Positions 1-8,662 of a DNA stretch of 64,000 nt are shown piece after piece. Position 1 is the stretch's first letter. The number at the start of each line of letters is the position of its first letter. Position numbers and translations under genes: made by a program. The notes below the pieces were generated by a model. That model worked only from the letters and a program-made list of their open reading frames with translations, was not told the origin of the DNA and made no database searches. Source of the DNA: Melioribacteraceae bacterium (lineage in GTDB: Bacteria > Bacteroidota > Ignavibacteria > Ignavibacteriales > Melioribacteraceae); contig JAKIUC010000008.1 of NCBI GenBank assembly GCA_021647785.1, positions 1 to 64,000 of the forward strand, written 5' to 3'.

Positions 1-96
1 CAAAAAGTGACAGATAAAACATGTCAAAATTTAATTAAAAAAGTATTCGTGAGAGAGGATGATTTCTGGAAAGAGGATGCAGAAATAATACCATAA
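1..96 (+). CDS. 3' end of an unidentified coding region cut by the window edge
   Basis: An open frame runs in from the left edge for 31 codons, ends in FWKEDAEIIP and stops at TAA (94-96). The composition (charged, soluble) looks coding, but it is too short to assign. The next gene's ATG (103) is only 6 bases further on and in the same frame. The fragment could therefore be a separate upstream gene, or less likely the front of the next protein cut off by a stop codon. No signal peptide is visible in it. Confidence 0.35.
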   Translation, partial: QKVTDKTCQNLIKKVFVREDDFWKEDAEIIP

Positions 97-102
97 ATCA
101 GT

Positions 103-1365
103 ATGGTGTCAAATGAAATGCACTATAATAGGAAAATTTATTGGATTAATGATACTTATAGCGATGATGAAATTCTTAAAGCTGATATGGATGGAGTAAA
201 CTTAAATATTTCTTCCATATATTCTTTTACAACCGATGGCAATACACTTTGGGGATTGGCAATTGATGTACCTAATAATAGATTATGGGTTACACGAAAC
301 GGTTCAAATTGTTTGAATAGCAGTATTGTACGAATGACACTTAGTGGAAGTAGTTATACAGAGATAGATGGAAATATTTGCAACCCTCATGATATAGAAT
401 ACTACAATAATAATATTTACTTTTTAATGGATGATGGTTTAATAAAAGCGGAGCCTGATGGAACTTCGCAAGTCTCTATCTCTGCATCAGTTTCTGCTGG
501 AAACGGAATATATTTAGCAATTGATGGATTGAACAATAAAGCATATTGGACACTTTCTAACGCAGTTGATAGGATAGATTTGGGTGGTACCGGAGAAACC
601 ACAATATTTAGCGGTGTTTCATCTTTGATGGGAATTGATACCGATTACAATAATCCAGCAGCACTTCCTGTTGAACTAACATCATTTACAGCAAATTTAA
701 TAAATAACACTATTGTGCTTAATTGGCAAACAGCAACAGAAGTAAATAATTACGGATTTGAAATAGAACGGGCTTCGTTCCAAAAAGATGGAACTACGCC
801 CGTCAGGACTGGCTTGGAAGATGGACCTATGCTTGTCATGACGGAATGGAAAACAATTGGATTTGTTGTAGGACACGGCAACAGCAACTCACCGAATGAT
901 TATTCATTTACTGACTTAGATATCTTGGTAGCTGAGCGGAGTCTCCGAATGGATGCCTATGGCAGAAGCTACCGCTTAAAGCAAATAGATACAGATGGTT
1001 CATTTGAATATTCTGATATTATAGAAGTAGAAATGGATTTACCAAGTCAATTTAATTTAGCTCAAAACTATCCAAACCCATTCAACCCAAGTACAGTAAT
1101 AAAATATACAATTCCCGTAGAAACACGCCGTGGCATGTTGCCTCATGTAACATTGAAAGTTTATGATATACTTGGAAGGGAAGTAGCAACACTTGTTAAT
1201 GAAGAACAGAGTGGAGGAAGCTACGAAGTTACATTCAATGCTTCTGCAAAAAGCATCCATTCGGAGATAAGTTCTGCTGTTGGCGGATTAACTTCAGGAA
1301 TATATTTTTATAAAATTACAAGTGGAGAATTTATCGATTCTAAAAAAATGATATTACTTAAATAA
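103..1365 (+). CDS. T9SS type A sorting-domain protein with YWTD-like propeller repeats
   Basis: A 420-residue protein. Residues about 1-185 contain repeats like the LDL-receptor class B/NHL propeller (KIYWIND, NRLWVT, KAYWTLSN). The second half holds the usual Ignavibacteria module (PVELTSFTA, then a fibronectin-like segment) and a C-terminal sorting domain: QNYPNPFNPST, VYDILGREVATL, SGIYFYKI and a lysine-rich end. Such proteins are normally exported by Sec, passed through T9SS and fixed to the surface. Oddly, no signal peptide precedes the propeller and no clear ribosome site precedes ATG 103, so the front may be missing or decayed. Several loops carry peptides encoded by palindromic DNA (see the repeat at 927). 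The family call is secure; whether it is expressed and exported is not. Confidence 0.75.
   Translation: MVSNEMHYNRKIYWINDTYSDDEILKADMDGVNLNISSIYSFTTDGNTLWGLAIDVPNNRLWVTRNGSNCLNSSIVRMTLSGSSYTEIDGNICNPHDIEYYNNNIYFLMDDGLIKAEPDGTSQVSISASVSAGNGIYLAIDGLNNKAYWTLSNAVDRIDLGGTGETTIFSGVSSLMGIDTDYNNPAALPVELTSFTANLINNTIVLNWQTATEVNNYGFEIERASFQKDGTTPVRTGLEDGPMLVMTEWKTIGFVVGHGNSNSPNDYSFTDLDILVAERSLRMDAYGRSYRLKQIDTDGSFEYSDIIEVEMDLPSQFNLAQNYPNPFNPSTVIKYTIPVETRRGMLPHVTLKVYDILGREVATLVNEEQSGGSYEVTFNASAKSIHSEISSAVGGLTSGIYFYKITSGEFIDSKKMILLK
927..973. repeat. REP-like palindrome inside a coding region
   Basis: Arms GGTAGCT (927-933) and AGCTACC (967-973) enclose a second perfect palindrome, CGGAGTCTCCG (937-947). 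The 14 bases TTGGTAGCTGAGCG (925-938) recur exactly in the intergenic hairpin at 26125-26138. In frame it encodes the extra peptide VAERSLRMDAYGR within the otherwise standard segment that ends in SYRLKQID. Confidence 0.65.
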
Positions 1366-1369
1366 ATTG

Positions 1370-1486
1370 ATTGAACTAAGAGCCAAAGGCTTAGGGGTAG
1401 AAACGGGAACCCGCTGCGGGATGTAGTGGATAGCCCACTCGAAGTCCCAAAGATTGAACTAAGATTTTAGAGAGTTGGATTGAACT
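1370..1486. repeat. Intergenic short direct repeats with a GC-rich hairpin
   Basis: ATTGAACTAAG occurs at 1370-1380 and 1453-1463, and its first eight bases again at 1479-1486. Between them lies the hairpin CCCGCTGCGGG (1410-1420) in an unusually GC-rich patch. It sits between two convergent genes and has no T-run, so it does not look like a standard terminator. Confidence 0.4.
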
Positions 1487-1522
1487 GAAAATTTAATTTA
1501 CTATCGAATCGTATATTTTGAA

Positions 1523-3673
1523 TCAAACAATTGCAGATACATTTCCGCTTTCTTTTACAAATAGACAGGATGATCTAGTTAACTCAGCAGTTTCATGCAT
1601 CATTTTGAAGGGGATATTATCTCCAATTCCCATAATATTAATATCGGCACGTGGTGCATTTTTTAGTGCGGTTTTATAATCACCAACAAGCACGTGAAAT
1701 TCCGACAGAGCAGGCAATCGAGTTTGGTCACTTAATCTATTCAAAAATTTATTTAACCTACCAACATCTTCTTTGCTATCTGCAACAGTTACTAAGTTTA
1801 TTTTACCATCCCAATTAAGTTGTAGTTGCAGAGCTATTAAAACGGTTAAATGCCAATTAGGCGATTTATCACGTAGCCAAATATTAACATCCTTCTGCAT
1901 TCCAAAAGCTACACGTGGGTGTTGTCGTAAAATTAAAACACTCAATTCATTTTTAGTTGCAATTTCAACCAGAGTGGAGATATTTATATCTTTTCGTGAA
2001 TCGGAGCCAATAGTTAAAAATAGAGTGTTTGGTCTAAAGGAACCACCGCGTAATGTTTGTATCACTATTTTTGCTCCGTGAATAAAATCGTGTTCTTCAA
2101 TAACTGTCGAGTTCACAAGAACATCTTCATCATAGATTGGTTTTAGTAATTCCTTTAAAGAGTTATCATGTATATCAATCTCTTTATCCTTAACTGAAAA
2201 GGCAAAAATTGAACCTGCGGGATATGTGACATTGCGAATAAATAATAATGGACCAGACCACTCTGCCGGATTTTCGATTGGGAGCAATATATCAGGCTTC
2301 CAAACTACTTGGTGTTTAGGGAATTTATTAGCAATGTGCGAAGCTCTCTCGGCAATTGCAAGGAACATTCCTCCACGGATATCACCCAAATTTGATTTTA
2401 ACCCTTGACGTGTTAAATAGATATAGATAGCAATAATTGTAAGTATAGCTATTAATCCAAAAATTGGATTAATTAAAAACATTATAAACATTGAACCAGT
2501 AAAACCAATAAGTGGTACAAATTTCGGAATTTTAAAAGTTGGTCTGAAGCTAATAAGATTCATGCTTTGCTGAATATAAACTACTAAATTCAATATTCCG
2601 TACGTTACCAAAAAGAACATTGTTATAAGTGTTGCAAGTGTATTAAAATCACCAAGCAGTAGAGGAATAAGAATTAGAAATGCAGTAAAAATAATAGCAT
2701 TTCTCGGCTCACCACTTTTCGATTTTTTAGTGAAAAATTTTGGAAATGGAATTGTATGATTTGCAGCAAGTGCCTCAATAATTCGCGGAGCACCAACCAT
2801 GCCTCCTAAAGCAGATGAAAATGTTGCAGCAAGAATACCGATTGTTACTAAAAACCCCCAACGTGCTTTCACAACCATAATCATTTGGTTAGCTCGTAAT
2901 TCCTCGGGAGTTGCAATAACAGATAACACATAAGCCAACCCGATATAGATTACCATTGTTACAAATATTGCTGCCATTGTTCCCTGAGGTATTGCTTTAC
3001 GTGGGTTTGCTAAATCGCCAGAGAGATTTGCTCCTGCCATAATTCCGGTTACTGCAGGAAAGAAGACAGCAAAGACCTGCCAAAAACTAGCATCCTCAAA
3101 TTTTCCAATTAAATCTATATTTGAAGTAAATTCAACAGGAGCTAAAAAGATTGAGACCAACGAAAGAAAGATTACAGCCATTATAAAATATTGGATTCTA
3201 ATAGCAAAGATTGTGCTTATATATGAGATTGATAGCAAAATAACCCACGTGGATATTGCTATAATTTCGGGGGAGTGCTGCGGAAAAATAAGTAACCAAC
3301 CTTCAGTAAACCCTGCTATATATAGAGCAGATGATAGTGCCTGCGAAATATAGAATGGAATACCAATACTTCCGCCTGCTTCTAAACCTAATGATTTTGA
3401 GATTATTGAGTATGCACCACCAACACCAATTTTTATATTTGTGGTCATTGATGACATTGAAAGCCCAGTAGCAATTGTAATAAATTTTGCAAGTAAAATT
3501 ATTAATATTGCTCCAAGTAGCCCTGCATTTCCAACCACCCAACCAAGACGCAAATACATTATTACACCAAGTATTGTAAGAACATCTGGTGTAAATACAC
3601 CTCCAAAAGCACTTAGCTTTCCATTTTGTTTATGCTTAAACTGAGCAAAAAATTTTGTAATAATATTTTTCAT
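1523..3673 (-). CDS. SLC12-like cation-chloride cotransporter (APC superfamily)
   Basis: A 716-residue membrane protein. Residues about 20-470 form roughly 12 hydrophobic helices of the amino-acid/cation-chloride cotransporter fold. The start, GGVFTPDVLTILGVIMYLRL, is typical of bacterial Na-K-Cl/K-Cl relatives, and the GGAYSIISKSLGLEAGG stretch fits helix 3. Residues about 480-716 form a soluble C-terminal domain like the regulatory tail of SLC12 proteins. It probably moves chloride with potassium and/or sodium; the ions cannot be read from the sequence. It is the second gene after the cNMP/STAS gene, 20 bases downstream on the same strand, which suggests co-transcription and possibly control of the transporter by that protein. 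Alternative: an amino-acid permease, less likely because of the long tail. Confidence 0.85.
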   Translation of the reverse strand: MKNIITKFFAQFKHKQNGKLSAFGGVFTPDVLTILGVIMYLRLGWVVGNAGLLGAILIILLAKFITIATGLSMSSMTTNIKIGVGGAYSIISKSLGLEAGGSIGIPFYISQALSSALYIAGFTEGWLLIFPQHSPEIIAISTWVILLSISYISTIFAIRIQYFIMAVIFLSLVSIFLAPVEFTSNIDLIGKFEDASFWQVFAVFFPAVTGIMAGANLSGDLANPRKAIPQGTMAAIFVTMVIYIGLAYVLSVIATPEELRANQMIMVVKARWGFLVTIGILAATFSSALGGMVGAPRIIEALAANHTIPFPKFFTKKSKSGEPRNAIIFTAFLILIPLLLGDFNTLATLITMFFLVTYGILNLVVYIQQSMNLISFRPTFKIPKFVPLIGFTGSMFIMFLINPIFGLIAILTIIAIYIYLTRQGLKSNLGDIRGGMFLAIAERASHIANKFPKHQVVWKPDILLPIENPAEWSGPLLFIRNVTYPAGSIFAFSVKDKEIDIHDNSLKELLKPIYDEDVLVNSTVIEEHDFIHGAKIVIQTLRGGSFRPNTLFLTIGSDSRKDINISTLVEIATKNELSVLILRQHPRVAFGMQKDVNIWLRDKSPNWHLTVLIALQLQLNWDGKINLVTVADSKEDVGRLNKFLNRLSDQTRLPALSEFHVLVGDYKTALKNAPRADINIMGIGDNIPFKMMHETAELTRSSCLFVKESGNVSAIV

Positions 3674-3693
3674 AAAAGAATTACTAATGAATA

Positions 3694-6375
3694 CTACTCA
3701 TTATAAAAGTGATGAAAAGATTCGTTAAGATTTTCTTCTAATGTAAATACTCTATCTAACCCCGAAAGGATAAAAGTTGTAGTAGTCATTTTTGAAAGTT
3801 CAACAATCACTTTCATTTCTCGATCGTTTCGTCTTAATTGTTTAAGAAATGAGACCATAACACCTAGAAAAGTTGAATCTAAAAAATCGGAATAAGAGAC
3901 ATCCAAAATTATTTTTTTACTATTTTCTTCAAATACGTCATTTAAAAATGTTTTAAACTGAATAGCCTTATCAGATGTGCATCTTACAAGATTAACAAGT
4001 ACTATCGAAATAAAATCGTATTTAAAATGCTGGAAATTTTTTGTTGTATCACGGTCAATGTTAAAACCAGCAGGAAGTTGTGGCGAAGTATCTTCTTTAA
4101 ACACATGTGTTGGTGCAGCTTCTACTTCCGGAGTTGAGAGATTTTTATTTTCGATATCTTTTCTCTCTTCATCTAATTTCCTCATCTCAACATTAACTTC
4201 ATCTTTATTGAAATCAATTTGATTTTTCTCTTGTGTATAATTTTCTTGCTGGGATATTTTTGATTTTAAAATATTTTTGCGTTCAATTATTAAATCTTTC
4301 TCTCTTTGCTCCAAAACTTCTGCTTCCTGCTGCAACATTTTTTCAGAATAGATTCGCTCTTTTTCAATTTCAGCTTCGCGAGCTGCAAGTTCTTTCTCTT
4401 TCTTTTCAAGAAGTGTCATTTGCATATGGAGAGTTTCAGAAGAAAGAGATTCCTTTCTTTCAAGATCCAAAGCTTTTTGCTTTAATGTTTTTTCCAATTC
4501 GTAAATATCTTGCTCTTTATTAATAGCAGAATCAAGTTCATCTTTTTTCTCTGCAAGTTCTTTTAATTTAATCTCTAATTCTCTCTCTGTATCAAACTTT
4601 TCCCGTTTAAACATTTCTTCTTTTTCACTCAATTCAGTTTCAAACTGAGAGAGTTTTTCATCGTTCGAGAGATTTTCATTTAGGTCATTCTGCTTCTTTT
4701 CAAGTTCCAAAAATCTATCTTCAAGCTCGCTTTTTTCACTCTCAAAGTTCTCTTTTTTCTTTTCAAATTCTGCTTTAGCATTTTCGAAATCTAATTGGCT
4801 CTGATTTAATTCAGACAAATTAAGCTCTTCAATTTTTAGTTCATCTTGCTTTGTTCTTAGTAGTTTTTCGGTCTCTTCCTTTTCTAATTCTAATTCACGT
4901 GCTCTTTCTTCAAGTTCTTGCTCAAACTTAGCTAATTTTTCTTCCTTCGATAAATTTTTACTAAGCTCCTCTTCCTTCTCTAAGAAAAATTGTTTCCGTT
5001 CCTCTTGTTCAATCCTAATCTTTTCTTTTTCGCTCTCTAAATCTTCAAGTTTGGAATTTAATTCTTGCTCAAGTTCAGTAAGAGATTCTTCCTTTTTTAT
5101 AACATCATTAAATTTATTTCGCTTCTCTTCTAATGCTTTTATTTTATCTTCAAACTCCGATTCCATCCTAATGCGTTCTTCATCAAAAATTTTCTCGCGT
5201 AGTTTTAACTTTTGTTCATAATTATCAAGTTCGGAAGCCTTAGTCGTTAAAGATTCCTCTTTCTTTATTGCATTCTCAATAGCAATTTTTTTATCTTCAA
5301 TCTCTTTGAACTTATCATTAAGTTCTTGCTCTTTCCGCTCAAGTTCAATCTTTGATGATTCATTCTTTTTAACAATTTCACGTTCTTTATCAAATTCTTT
5401 TAATCTATGATTTAATTCTACTTCCTTCTGAATTAATTCTTTCTCTTTCTCTAAAATTTCATCAACATATTTTGCCTGGGTAGATACTTCTTTAGCTTGC
5501 TTCATTAACTCAATCTCTTTTAAAGCCAATTCTTTTGCTTTCTCTATTGAGCTGCTTAATAGCAATTTATCTTCTTCAATTGCTTTTGCTTTCTTCTCTA
5601 AATCTTCCTCTTTCTCTTTTAATGCTTTTAATTCCCCTTTAAGAGTTTTTTCTGCAAAAGATTTCTCTTTCTCCAGCGATTCCTCATTTAATATAATTGA
5701 TTGCTCTTTTTTCTCTAACTCAGCAAGTTCATCTTTAAGCGTCTGCTCAGCAAACCTTTTTTCATTAGTAAGAGATTCCATTAGCGTATTAAGTTCATTC
5801 TCTTTTTTACTTAATTCATTGAATCTATTTTCAATCTCTTTCTCTGCTATTCCTTTTTTGTTAACTATCTCTGCTTGTATTCTATCATACTCTTTCTCCG
5901 AAATATCCTTGTTCAAATTCTCATCAATATTAATAAAATTAGGAATCTTCTTCTCTACTTTTTTCTCTTTACTCCTTTTGGATTTTAAGGGGAAGTGGAT
6001 ATTCTTTTTAAGATTATCAATAATATTCCAGTCTTTAACAATGAGATTATTTAACTCATCCATTGAAATTTGAACAATTTTTGCCTCAGATAAAACAACT
6101 GCTCTCGATTTTCTTGTAATTGAATAGTAGTGTTCATCATAGCCAAAAAAATCACCAGCGGATAAAACTATAGAACTTGAGCTATTCGGTTCCAACTCTT
6201 GATAACTAATAAGGTTTATTTCTCCTTCAAGAATTAAGAAAATACTTGTTGATGAATCGTTCTCGCGGAAGACTGTTTTCCCCTCAGAAAATATTAAGCT
6301 TTGGAGTTGAAGCTCATTTAAACTATGCTCACTAAACTGCGTTCCTCTAAATAATTGATTTTGGTGTAATAACAT
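3694..6375 (-). CDS. cNMP-binding / long coiled-coil / STAS domain protein
   Basis: An 893-residue protein from ATG 6375; an in-frame TTG four codons upstream is possible, but GGA lies about 7 bases before the ATG. Residues about 15-125 form a cyclic-nucleotide-binding-type beta roll (FSEGKTVFRENDSSTSIFLI, then LSAGDFFGYDE). Residues about 160-740 are almost unbroken charged coiled coil (E, K, L rich) with internal repeats such as FAEQTLKDELAELEKKE and FAEKTLKGELKALKEKE. Residues about 785-893 form a STAS domain (ILDVSYSDFLDSTFLGVMV); Ser834/Thr835 fill the place phosphorylated in anti-sigma antagonists. No membrane segment is seen. It is the first gene of a two-gene unit with the transporter. 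The role is unknown: a scaffold or long-range sensor is an inference. Confidence 0.8.
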   Translation of the reverse strand: MLLHQNQLFRGTQFSEHSLNELQLQSLIFSEGKTVFRENDSSTSIFLILEGEINLISYQELEPNSSSSIVLSAGDFFGYDEHYYSITRKSRAVVLSEAKIVQISMDELNNLIVKDWNIIDNLKKNIHFPLKSKRSKEKKVEKKIPNFINIDENLNKDISEKEYDRIQAEIVNKKGIAEKEIENRFNELSKKENELNTLMESLTNEKRFAEQTLKDELAELEKKEQSIILNEESLEKEKSFAEKTLKGELKALKEKEEDLEKKAKAIEEDKLLLSSSIEKAKELALKEIELMKQAKEVSTQAKYVDEILEKEKELIQKEVELNHRLKEFDKEREIVKKNESSKIELERKEQELNDKFKEIEDKKIAIENAIKKEESLTTKASELDNYEQKLKLREKIFDEERIRMESEFEDKIKALEEKRNKFNDVIKKEESLTELEQELNSKLEDLESEKEKIRIEQEERKQFFLEKEEELSKNLSKEEKLAKFEQELEERARELELEKEETEKLLRTKQDELKIEELNLSELNQSQLDFENAKAEFEKKKENFESEKSELEDRFLELEKKQNDLNENLSNDEKLSQFETELSEKEEMFKREKFDTERELEIKLKELAEKKDELDSAINKEQDIYELEKTLKQKALDLERKESLSSETLHMQMTLLEKKEKELAAREAEIEKERIYSEKMLQQEAEVLEQREKDLIIERKNILKSKISQQENYTQEKNQIDFNKDEVNVEMRKLDEERKDIENKNLSTPEVEAAPTHVFKEDTSPQLPAGFNIDRDTTKNFQHFKYDFISIVLVNLVRCTSDKAIQFKTFLNDVFEENSKKIILDVSYSDFLDSTFLGVMVSFLKQLRRNDREMKVIVELSKMTTTTFILSGLDRVFTLEENLNESFHHFYNE

Positions 6376-6736
6376 ACTAAATTCCAAAATTAGTTTAACG
6401 ATTTAATAAAAATAGTAAAATTGTAAATTCAAAAATAATGCTTTTTATTGAAATAATGAAAGTAATGATTAAAAGTTGTAGTTCAAAGGGATTTGCAGTA
6501 GTGCCTTTATTTTAATAACATAAAGGGCTTTTAGAAGAACACAATTAAGGTTAAAATCAAAATTCGTAATAGATAAGTGAAAAAATTATAATATATCAAA
6601 AAAAAGTATTATATTTACTATCAATATATAACGAGTTACTTTTATCTCTTTATTGTATATCAACATATATTAGAAATAAAATACTCAAAAATTATTGTTT
6701 ACAACTACATTGAAATTTTAACGGAAGAGGTAGTTT
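6376..6736. other. Divergent intergenic region: promoters for the STAS unit and the hydrogenase operon
   Basis: About 360 AT-rich bases between two divergently transcribed units, so promoters for both should lie here. No clean -35/-10 pair was resolved. TATCAA occurs three times as direct repeats (6594-6599, 6619-6624, 6658-6663) ahead of hydB; it could be an operator or chance in AT-rich DNA. No FNR-type palindrome was found. Confidence 0.4.
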
Positions 6737-7807
6737 ATGAGCAGTACCGATGTGAAATCAAGATTGGAATCATTCAATTGCTATTATTTTGATAAAGATG
6801 TAACACAAAAATTTATCTCTTTCTTAATGAAGAAGGGAGATGTAATTGCCCCTCATAAAACTGGTGAGCTTTCTTATAAATATGAAATAGTTAGTGATGC
6901 TACTGAAGTGGTACTCAATTATAGTAGAACAATCTTACCGTTGAAAAAAGCTTTTATGCCCCCACGCGAGACTTTAATAAATTTTAATATTAAGAATAAC
7001 CAATATACAAAACCACAGATTAGTACTGAGCCAAAGATATTTTTTGGTATTCACTCCTATGAGATGCAATCAATTAAACGGTTGGATTACTCTTTTATAA
7101 CAGGTCTGCCAGAATCAAATTATCTTACTCGCCGTGAAAACTGTAAGTTCATTGGAGTAGCTTATAAACCGGATGAGTGGCACTTTGCCGGCTCTGTTGG
7201 AATTGACATAAATGAGACTGATGGATTTTGTCTCTATTTTTATCCCGCTAAAAATGGTTACATAGTTTTTGAAATTACAGATGAAGGAAAAAATCTTTTA
7301 GATGAATTTGGTGAAGGGAGTGAAGTAACCGATGAATATCTTAAACTAAATGAAGATAAATTTCAAGCAAAAATTAAATTTCATCACAATAGAATTCCTG
7401 AAATATTTACACATGTATATAATTCAAAAGTATGGGAAGATGTAGCACAAAAATGTGTTGGCTGCGGAACATGTAATCTGCTATGCTCTACGTGCTATTG
7501 CTATGATGTACATGATGAAATTGAATTAGATGTCGAAAACGGGCAGCGAGACCGCTTTTGGGATGGTTGTATGTTAAATAAATTTGCCGAAGTTGCAGGC
7601 GGAGAGAATTTCCGCGATAATTTGGGCAGCCGCAATAGACATAGATTGTATAGAAAATTTAAATACATTACAAATCAATCGGATAAACTTCATTGTGTTG
7701 GCTGCGGCAGATGTTCACGCTATTGCCCGGCAAATATTAGTTTGGTAGAAATTGTGAATGATCTAATTGATGATTATACAAAACAGCAGCAAAAAGAGAT
7801 TCTATAG
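6737..7807 (+). CDS. hydB: Group 3b [NiFe] hydrogenase (sulfhydrogenase) beta subunit, iron-sulfur protein
   Basis: A 356-residue cytoplasmic electron-transfer subunit. Cysteines 240, 243, 246 and 250 (CVGCGTCNLLC, followed by TCYC) and 320, 323, 326 and 330 (CVGCGRCSRYC, followed by P) form two [4Fe-4S] sites, as in HydB and the related sulfite-reductase subunit AsrA. In the family it passes electrons between the small subunit and the flavoprotein HydG. The start is well supported by GGAAGAGG a few bases upstream of ATG 6737. It is the first gene of the run hydB-hydG-hydD-hydA-protease. The central GIHSYEMQS differs from the usual GVRACDLAA-type segment of the family. Confidence 0.92.
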   Translation: MSSTDVKSRLESFNCYYFDKDVTQKFISFLMKKGDVIAPHKTGELSYKYEIVSDATEVVLNYSRTILPLKKAFMPPRETLINFNIKNNQYTKPQISTEPKIFFGIHSYEMQSIKRLDYSFITGLPESNYLTRRENCKFIGVAYKPDEWHFAGSVGIDINETDGFCLYFYPAKNGYIVFEITDEGKNLLDEFGEGSEVTDEYLKLNEDKFQAKIKFHHNRIPEIFTHVYNSKVWEDVAQKCVGCGTCNLLCSTCYCYDVHDEIELDVENGQRDRFWDGCMLNKFAEVAGGENFRDNLGSRNRHRLYRKFKYITNQSDKLHCVGCGRCSRYCPANISLVEIVNDLIDDYTKQQQKEIL

Positions 7808-7822
7808 TATTGAGAGGAATAG

Positions 7823-8662
7823 ATGGAAAACTTAATTTTTGAGAAAAAGGATTTATACAACCCAATAATATCAACAATTACAAATGTTGAGCAGTTAACC
7901 GATACAGAAAAGAGATTTGAAATTGCTTTACCAGAGAACCAAATCTTAAATCATAAACCTGGTCAGTTTGTTCAAGTTTCAATTTTTGGTTTTGGCGAAG
8001 CTCCTATTTCAATAAGCTCATCCCCAACAAAATCACCTTTGTTTGATCTAACAGTACGTAATGCCGGAAGATTAACGGATAAAATGCACAGATTAACTGT
8101 CGGAAGTCAACTTGGGGTTAGAGGTCCATTTGGTAATGGTTTTGAGGTAAACAATTTTAAGGGAAAAGATATTTTATTTGTTTGTGGAGGAATAGGGTTA
8201 GCACCTACAAAATCTTTAATAGACTATGTTCTGGCAAATAGGAACGACTTTGGACGTGTGGTTATTTTGTATGGCACAAAGTCACCATCAGAAATTTTAT
8301 TTTCAGATGAAATTGAAAAGTGGAAAAAAGATAAGAGTGTTGAACTTGAAATTTCTATTGATAGACCAGATGAAAACTGGAAAGGAAAAGTTGGTGTAAT
8401 AACAACTCTAATTCCTCCATTAAAACTAGATGTAGCCAACACCATTGCAACTATTGTTGGACCGCCAGTAATGTACAAATTTGTGTTAATGGCATTAAAG
8501 GGGAAACGAGTTCCGGACGAAAATATCTATCTCTCTTTAGAAAGAAGAATGAAGTGCGGTGTGGGAAAATGTGGACACTGCCAAATTAATGATACTTATG
8601 TTTGCCAGGATGGTCCTGTATTTCATTACCCGCGTGTTAAAGAATTAAAGGAGGCAGTATGA
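7823..8662 (+). CDS. hydG: Group 3b hydrogenase gamma subunit, FAD/NAD(P)-binding reductase
   Basis: A 279-residue flavoprotein of the ferredoxin-NADP reductase fold. Residues about 15-105 are the FAD domain (GQFVQVS, then APISISS), about 110-225 the NAD(P) domain (LFVCGGIGLAPTKS), and Cys245, 250, 253 and 261 (CGVGKCGHC ... C) bind a [2Fe-2S] cluster as in dihydroorotate dehydrogenase B. It links H2 to NAD(P)H. Spacing to hydB is 15 bases; its TGA overlaps the ATG of hydD (ATGA), which suggests translational coupling. Confidence 0.92.
   Translation: MENLIFEKKDLYNPIISTITNVEQLTDTEKRFEIALPENQILNHKPGQFVQVSIFGFGEAPISISSSPTKSPLFDLTVRNAGRLTDKMHRLTVGSQLGVRGPFGNGFEVNNFKGKDILFVCGGIGLAPTKSLIDYVLANRNDFGRVVILYGTKSPSEILFSDEIEKWKKDKSVELEISIDRPDENWKGKVGVITTLIPPLKLDVANTIATIVGPPVMYKFVLMALKGKRVPDENIYLSLERRMKCGVGKCGHCQINDTYVCQDGPVFHYPRVKELKEAV

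Noticed and set aside
3977-6073. Several plus-strand reading frames over the coiled-coil gene
   Set aside because: They are by-products of the repetitive Glu/Lys codons on the other strand, with low-complexity Ser/Phe/Leu translations and no ribosome sites.
6594-6663. TATCAA direct repeats as a defined hydrogenase operator
   Set aside because: Spacing is irregular (25 and 39 bases) and such hexamers are common in DNA this rich in A and T; kept only as a note on the region.
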